DNA from: Hyphomicrobiales bacterium
Lineage (GTDB): Bacteria > Pseudomonadota > Alphaproteobacteria > Rhizobiales > Rhizobiaceae
Assembly (NCBI GenBank): GCA_900466575.1
Contig: UBMP01000011.1
Location: 186,001 to 250,000, forward strand
Direction of reading: 5' to 3'
Length of the DNA: 64,000 bases
Positions 59,945 through 64,000 of the stretch are shown here, in pieces. The number at the start of each line of letters is the position of its first letter. Position 1 is the stretch's first letter. A model generated the notes under the pieces. The model searched no databases. It saw only the letters and a list, made by a program, of their open reading frames with translations, and was not told where the DNA came from. Made by a program: the position numbers and the translations under genes.

Positions 59945-61069
59945 TCAGCGTTTCAGAATCTGATCGTAGAGGTCCGCATAGCGTCGGGCAACGGCCGGCC
60001 ATGCATAGTCGGCGGCCGAGGCCATGGCGATGCTTCGTGCGGCTGGATTCGCGGTGAGTGCCTCGAAACTCGTCTGGATTTCGGCGGCCGCCGCCTGTGG
60101 TTCGGCGAAATCGGCGAGGCGGATCGTGTCATGCCGTGCGGCAAGAGCCTTGTAGGCGTCGTTCGGCTGCAGAACCGGGATGAGGCCGGCGCTCATCGCC
60201 TCGATGGCGACAAGGCCGAAGCCCTCGTAGTCGGAGGCCGAGACGAAGAGGCTGGCCTGTTCCATGAACCTGGCGATGTCCTCGTTGGACGCGCCGACGA
60301 CGAGGTTGACAGCGTGCTCAAGGCGATGGGCGGCAATCGCCTGCCGCAGATCCGTCTCGCTGAGGTCTGACGCGACGCCGGCAATGGTCAGCCGCCAGTC
60401 CGGATCGCGATCGACAAGCGCGCGCATGGTGGCGATCAGCCGCGGCAATTGCTTGTTGGTGGAGAAGCGGCCGATGGTGATCAGGCCCTTGACCGGTCTC
60501 AGGCTCGCGCGGTCGGCGAACTTGTCCGTGTCCGCGCCGTTCTCGATCAGCGTTGCTTGGCTGCCGGCGATCGGTTTGAACGTCTCCAGATCCGACAGGC
60601 TGCAGCATACGACATCGCGATAGGCGGAGGCCGAGACGCGCGTCAGCGTGTTGAACCAGACCTTCTTGATGGCCGCAAATTTCTGCGTGTGGAAGAAGCC
60701 GCCATGGGTGGTGGCGATCATCGGCTTGCCGTGCAGCATCCGGCCCCAGGCGAGCGCATCGAAGAAGAAATCGACGGCGTGGACGTGAACGATGTCGGCG
60801 TCGGCGAGATGGCGGAAAACCTGCGGTGCGAGCGGATAGCGGTTCGAGCCCTTCCACGGGATGCGCACCACGTCGATGCCGGCAATCGTCTCATGTGCCG
60901 GAAGCAGCTTGTCCGGGTCGACAAACAACCGGTCGAGCGTGACGACGCGGGCGCGATAGCCGAGCGAAGGCAATTGCTTGCAGAGATTGGCCACGACATC
61001 TTCCAGCCCGCCGCGATTGGGCAGGAATTGCCTGACGACATGGGTGACGAGCGGCTGCGAATTGGGCAT
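59945..61069 (-). CDS. family 4 glycosyltransferase
   Basis: The 374-residue GT-B enzyme has the GT4 pattern: LVTHVVRQFLPNRGGLEDVVANL at the N-terminal acceptor domain, IVHVHAVDFFFDALAWGRML, then GLITIGRFSTNKQLPRLI and the C-terminal E-x7-E motif in SDYEGFGLVAIEAMSAGLIPV. It transfers a sugar from a nucleotide donor with retention. It lies directly upstream of the GH5 gene on the same strand with a 12-bp gap, so both are probably co-transcribed. Donor and acceptor are unknown. Confidence 0.9.
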   Translation of the reverse strand: MPNSQPLVTHVVRQFLPNRGGLEDVVANLCKQLPSLGYRARVVTLDRLFVDPDKLLPAHETIAGIDVVRIPWKGSNRYPLAPQVFRHLADADIVHVHAVDFFFDALAWGRMLHGKPMIATTHGGFFHTQKFAAIKKVWFNTLTRVSASAYRDVVCCSLSDLETFKPIAGSQATLIENGADTDKFADRASLRPVKGLITIGRFSTNKQLPRLIATMRALVDRDPDWRLTIAGVASDLSETDLRQAIAAHRLEHAVNLVVGASNEDIARFMEQASLFVSASDYEGFGLVAIEAMSAGLIPVLQPNDAYKALAARHDTIRLADFAEPQAAAAEIQTSFEALTANPAARSIAMASAADYAWPAVARRYADLYDQILKR

Positions 61070-61252
61070 GCGGGGCAGGGTCTCCGGGCTTTGCGCGGGA
61101 TCATGGCGGCCAAGCGTGTCAATTCCTTTAAGTGCCAGCGAACTGTGCGGACAAACGTACCGGAATGGTGAATATCGGCTTTACCCGCGGCCTCAATCGA
61201 TTAAAAGCAAACTAGTAAGGTTGCCTTGGGAGGGCAGCTCGGGAGATTTCGG

Positions 61253-62026
61253 GTGGAACTGCTGCACAATCCGGCCTTCGTGGTCGCTGCCATCATTGCC
61301 GTGGGCATAGCGGGCCTTTCCAAGGGCGGGTTTGCGGGGGCGGGGATTATCGCCACGCCGATCCTGGCGCTGGTGATGCCGCCTGTCGAGGCCGCTGCTC
61401 TCATGCTGCCGATCCTGCTCGTGCAGGATGCCTATAGTCTGTGGACCTATCGCGGCACGATCGACCGGCGCAACATCATCATTCTGCTGCCAGCGGCCGT
61501 TGTCGGGATTGCGGCCGGATATTTTCTGGCCGCCTACATGTCGGAATTCATCATCAGCGCGATTGTCGGCGTGATTTCCACCGTCTTCGCCATCCGCAGC
61601 CTGTTCTTCGCCAAGGCCGAGCTTGCGCCGGCCAAGAAGGCGGATGTGCCGGCGGGGATTTTCTGGGGCGTGATTGCGGGCTTCACCAGCATGATCCTGC
61701 ATGCCGGCGGTCCGCCTTTCCAGATCTATGTCCAGCCGCAGAAGCTGGAGCGCGATCTTTTCATCGGCACGAGCACGCTGTTCTTCGCAGCCGTCAACTG
61801 GATCAAGGTGCCGCCCTATCTGATGCTGGGCGAACTCAATCTCGAGATCCTGAAAGTGTCGCTGGTGCTGGCTCCACTTGCGCTGATCACCACCTATTTC
61901 GGTGTGAAGCTGGTCCGCCGGTTCTCGACGGAGAGCTTCTACAAGATCATCAATGTGTTGCTTCTGCTCGTGGGCCTGAAGATGATGTGGTCGGCGGGCG
62001 TCGATATCGTGCGCTTCTATGCCTGA
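61253..62026 (+). CDS. TauE/SafE family sulfite/anion exporter
   Basis: The 257-residue membrane protein has about eight helices and the TauE/SafE pattern: GIAGLSKGGFAGAGIIATPILAL near the N-terminus, and GFTSMILHAGGPPFQIYV with the second half-repeat. Such proteins export sulfite, sulfoacetate or related organic anions. No sulfonate catabolism genes are nearby, so the substrate is unknown. I use the GTG at 61253 because GGGAG precedes it; a TTG nine codons earlier is less likely. A short CTGAAC/GTTCAG hairpin overlaps its stop codon. Confidence 0.85.
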   Translation: MELLHNPAFVVAAIIAVGIAGLSKGGFAGAGIIATPILALVMPPVEAAALMLPILLVQDAYSLWTYRGTIDRRNIIILLPAAVVGIAAGYFLAAYMSEFIISAIVGVISTVFAIRSLFFAKAELAPAKKADVPAGIFWGVIAGFTSMILHAGGPPFQIYVQPQKLERDLFIGTSTLFFAAVNWIKVPPYLMLGELNLEILKVSLVLAPLALITTYFGVKLVRRFSTESFYKIINVLLLLVGLKMMWSAGVDIVRFYA

Positions 62027-62035
62027 ACTCTTTGT

Positions 62036-63070
62036 TCAGAGCAGGCGCAGGCTGAGTTCGTAGGCACTGGGTCCGGTCTGCAGCGAAAGCGGGCCGCCGG
62101 CGACCAGCGCCACCGCGTCGCCCGAGGCGAGCGACAGCATTCCGGACAGGCCGGCAGTCATCATGGGTGAAGTCGCCGCGCCAGCGCTCCAGCGCAGGCT
62201 CGATGCCGCGCCGTTGACGACAACGGCGAGCGAGGCGGCGGCGGCGGCCTGAAGGCCGACGCGCATCGAGACTGCGTAAAGGCCGGCGGCGGGGACGATC
62301 AGCGCCTTGCCACGACCGCCGGTCAATGTCGTGCCAAGCGCGAAGCCGCCCTGTTGCAGTGTCAGCGTATCCACGCCAAGCAGGTCATTTGCCGCGAGTG
62401 AGACGCTTGCGGTCGTCAGGGTTGCCGATACGACCGGACGGCTGGGCAGGCGTATGATGCCGTCGCCCCCGAGTTCCAGCCCGACCTTCCATGCGCTGCC
62501 ATCGGCGCTCGCCTTGAATTGCAGCGTATCAGTGCCGAGAAGTCCGATCTCGGCGCGGGCGGACCAGTTTGACTGGAAGAGTAGCGAAGCCGTGTCGGCG
62601 GTGGCCTGCTTGTTCAGCTTCATGCGGTGACTGTGGCCCGCATGGGTAAAAAGGCTCGCCTCGGAGGAGAGGGCAAAGCGGTTCGTGGCATCGGGTGTCG
62701 CAGAGACGCCGAGGCGATCGACAAGGGGGCTTGCGAGCGGATCGGTCCAGGCGCTGCCATCGTAGATGCGGGTGCGACCGTCTGCTGCAAACCAGGCCCG
62801 CCAGCCGGTGCGTGGAACGAGAAAGATCCACGCACCGTCGATGAAGAAGGCCAATCGTCCGTCCTTGCCTGCAAAGGCGCCCGTAGCCGGTGCGCCGACG
62901 AGATAAAGCGCGCCTTCCGCCGGCGCGGCAGGCGGGGCGGACAGTGTGGACACGATCACGGTATTCGTCGCCGCATCAAGGATCTGGAGGGCCTCATTGT
63001 GGGTGATGTGCTTCATGGCCTGCGAAGGCAGGATATAGGGCAGGTTCAGGTTCGGCGTCGTATCGGTCAT
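62036..63070 (-). CDS. DUF2793 domain-containing protein
   Basis: The 344-residue protein has the DUF2793 domain at residues ~1-110: TPNLNLPYILPSQAMKHITHNEALQILDAA, later APPAAPAEGALYLVG and GAWIFLVPRTGWRAWFA. The second half (from ~210) resembles a C1q/TNF-like jelly-roll end (GLYAVSMRVGLQAAA, ALVAGGPLSLQT), as in some tail-fibre or surface-protein tips. DUF2793 is usual in phage and gene transfer agent structural genes, but no others are here. It may be an orphan host-recognition or surface protein. Convergent with the TauE gene. Confidence 0.85.
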   Translation of the reverse strand: MTDTTPNLNLPYILPSQAMKHITHNEALQILDAATNTVIVSTLSAPPAAPAEGALYLVGAPATGAFAGKDGRLAFFIDGAWIFLVPRTGWRAWFAADGRTRIYDGSAWTDPLASPLVDRLGVSATPDATNRFALSSEASLFTHAGHSHRMKLNKQATADTASLLFQSNWSARAEIGLLGTDTLQFKASADGSAWKVGLELGGDGIIRLPSRPVVSATLTTASVSLAANDLLGVDTLTLQQGGFALGTTLTGGRGKALIVPAAGLYAVSMRVGLQAAAAASLAVVVNGAASSLRWSAGAATSPMMTAGLSGMLSLASGDAVALVAGGPLSLQTGPSAYELSLRLL

Positions 63071-63220
63071 GGCGGGCCTCGTCAGCAGGTGATGCGAACA
63101 AGGCTAGAGCCGGCGGGCGAACTGGGGATGATTGTGCGCATGGACCATGAAATCTCTAGGATTTCGGCTCGGGACGTCCCCGCGGTTTCCGCGGCAAAGG
63201 AAAGCGAGGTCATTCACTGC

Positions 63221-63238
63221 TTACGTCGTTTAACGTAA
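63221..63238. promoter_or_regulatory. palindrome before the NCS1-like gene
   Basis: TTACGT at 63221-63226 and ACGTAA at 63233-63238 flank CGTTTA. It lies 75 bp before the permease start, in a 240-bp region with no gene, and could be an operator for it. No regulator is identified. A second small palindrome, GAAATC/GATTTC, is at about 63149-63165. Confidence 0.35.
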
Positions 63239-63313
63239 CCTCGACCCGCCGCCTGCGCTTGAATGCATGCGCTGCCCGTGCTTTTGATAGACCATGCCAG
63301 CGAAGCAGATCAC

Positions 63314-64000
63314 ATGACGGCCAGACAGCGCATCATACCCGTTCGGCGGGACTATAACCGCTGGGTGGCGAACCAGACGCTGGAAGATTATGCGCTTCGC
63401 TTCACCGCCAAGAGCGCGCGGCAATATTCGCCGCAGCGCATTTCGCAGACGGCGATCGGGGCGATCTCGTTTCTGGCGCTGGAAGCGGTGGGCGGTGCGA
63501 TCACGCTTTCCTATGGCACGACGAATGCGATCTTTGCGACCGTCGCAGCCTGCCTGCTTCTGCTTCTAATCGGCGTTCCGATCAGCCGCTATGCGATCCG
63601 GCATGGGGTGGATATCGATCTGCTGACGCGCGGCGCGGGCTTCGGCTATATCGGTTCCACGTTCACCTCGCTGATCTATGCGAGCTTCACCTTCATTCTT
63701 TTCGCCATCGAGGCGTCGATCATGACCGGGGCGCTGGAACTGGCCTTCGGTATTCCGCCGTGGGTGGGCTATGTCATCTCGGCGCTCGTCGTCATTCCGC
63801 TGGTCATGTATGGGGTGCGGCTGATCTCGCGCTTCCAGTTGCTCACGCAGCCGGTCTGGATCGTGCTCAACATTCTGCCCTTCATCTTCATCGCCTTTGC
63901 CGACTGGCAGAAGGTGATCCTCTGGCTCGGCTTTTCGGGCGTGGGGAATGCGCCCGCCGCCTCCGGGCAGTTTGCGCCGTTTCATCTGGCCGAATTCGGC
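63314..64000 (+). CDS. NCS1-type purine/cytosine permease-like protein (3' truncated)
   Basis: The gene runs off the window end after 229 codons. The visible part starts MTARQRIIPVRRDYNRWVANQ and continues with LEDYALRFTAKSAR. It then has about six helices: ISQTAIGAISFLALEAVGGA and GVPISRYAIRHGVDIDLLTRGAGFGYIG are of the NCS1/cytosine-permease type, with the conserved GAGFGYIGS stretch. In rhizobia similar N-terminal halves are, as I recall, sometimes fused to histidine kinase domains, making a transporter-like sensor; this cannot be tested here as the rest is missing. GC-rich codon use fits the neighbours. Confidence 0.8.
   Translation, partial: MTARQRIIPVRRDYNRWVANQTLEDYALRFTAKSARQYSPQRISQTAIGAISFLALEAVGGAITLSYGTTNAIFATVAACLLLLLIGVPISRYAIRHGVDIDLLTRGAGFGYIGSTFTSLIYASFTFILFAIEASIMTGALELAFGIPPWVGYVISALVVIPLVMYGVRLISRFQLLTQPVWIVLNILPFIFIAFADWQKVILWLGFSGVGNAPAASGQFAPFHLAEFG

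Overview
The window is GC-rich, gene-dense chromosomal DNA of an alphaproteobacterium, most likely a Rhizobiaceae member (Rhizobium, Agrobacterium, Shinella or Ciceribacter type). This rests on the long-form LeuA behind a leucine-rich leader peptide, a biuret-degradation operon of the rhizobial type, a quinol oxidase cyoABCD-SURF1 operon, a seryl-tRNA-synthetase-like amino acid:carrier-protein ligase, and RIME-like palindromic mosaic repeats between genes. I saw no rRNA, tRNA, CRISPR array, insertion sequence or integrated phage.

Layout. (1) 1-14.5 kb is mostly housekeeping: the end of an ABC ATPase gene, a DUF883/holin-like pair behind a well-placed FNR-type box, a CDF metal exporter, queF, a DUF2076 protein, a small secreted protein, a ClpP-family protease, a pseudouridine synthase, prmB, a BenE-type transporter, leuL-leuA with an attenuator, small conserved proteins, a GGDEF-EAL protein and a methyltransferase. 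(2) 14.6-24.2 kb is a biuret (possibly triuret) utilisation operon on the minus strand: BMP-type binding protein, a broken small gene, two permeases, biuret amidohydrolase, a double ATPase, a second cysteine hydrolase, a cupin and allophanate hydrolase. A divergent LysR regulator has a T-N11-A palindrome just upstream of its ribosome-binding site. (3) 24.3-32.9 kb holds an MFS transporter, cyoABCD with SURF1, and a ThuA/ThuB pair behind a LacI-type palindrome. (4) 33.1-40.9 kb, minus strand, carries a polyol-type dehydrogenase and an acyl-CoA degradation set (two acyl-CoA dehydrogenases, thiolase, a FadJ-like fusion) with a TetR regulator.

(5) 41.1-51.2 kb, plus strand, is the least explained part. 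A carrier protein, a flavoprotein dehydrogenase, an amino acid:[carrier protein] ligase and a DUF1839 protein lie head to tail. After a repeat element come a GH2-like glycosidase, two tandem radical SAM enzymes, an FkbM methyltransferase and a CmcI-family protein. A TetR palindrome sits in the divergent promoter before the carrier protein. (6) 51.2-61.1 kb is an exopolysaccharide locus: a tandem alpha/beta hydrolase with altered nucleophiles, a Wzx-type flippase, GT2, a GumC/Wzz-type co-polymerase, a Wzy-type polymerase, a GH5 glycanase and GT4. (7) 61.2-64 kb holds a TauE/SafE exporter, an orphan DUF2793 protein and the start of an NCS1-type permease that runs off the window.

The best candidates for undescribed biology are the carrier-protein/amino acid ligase block with its radical SAM neighbours, the apparently leaderless leuL attenuator, and the biuret/triuret operon with its BMP-type importer and frameshifted small gene.
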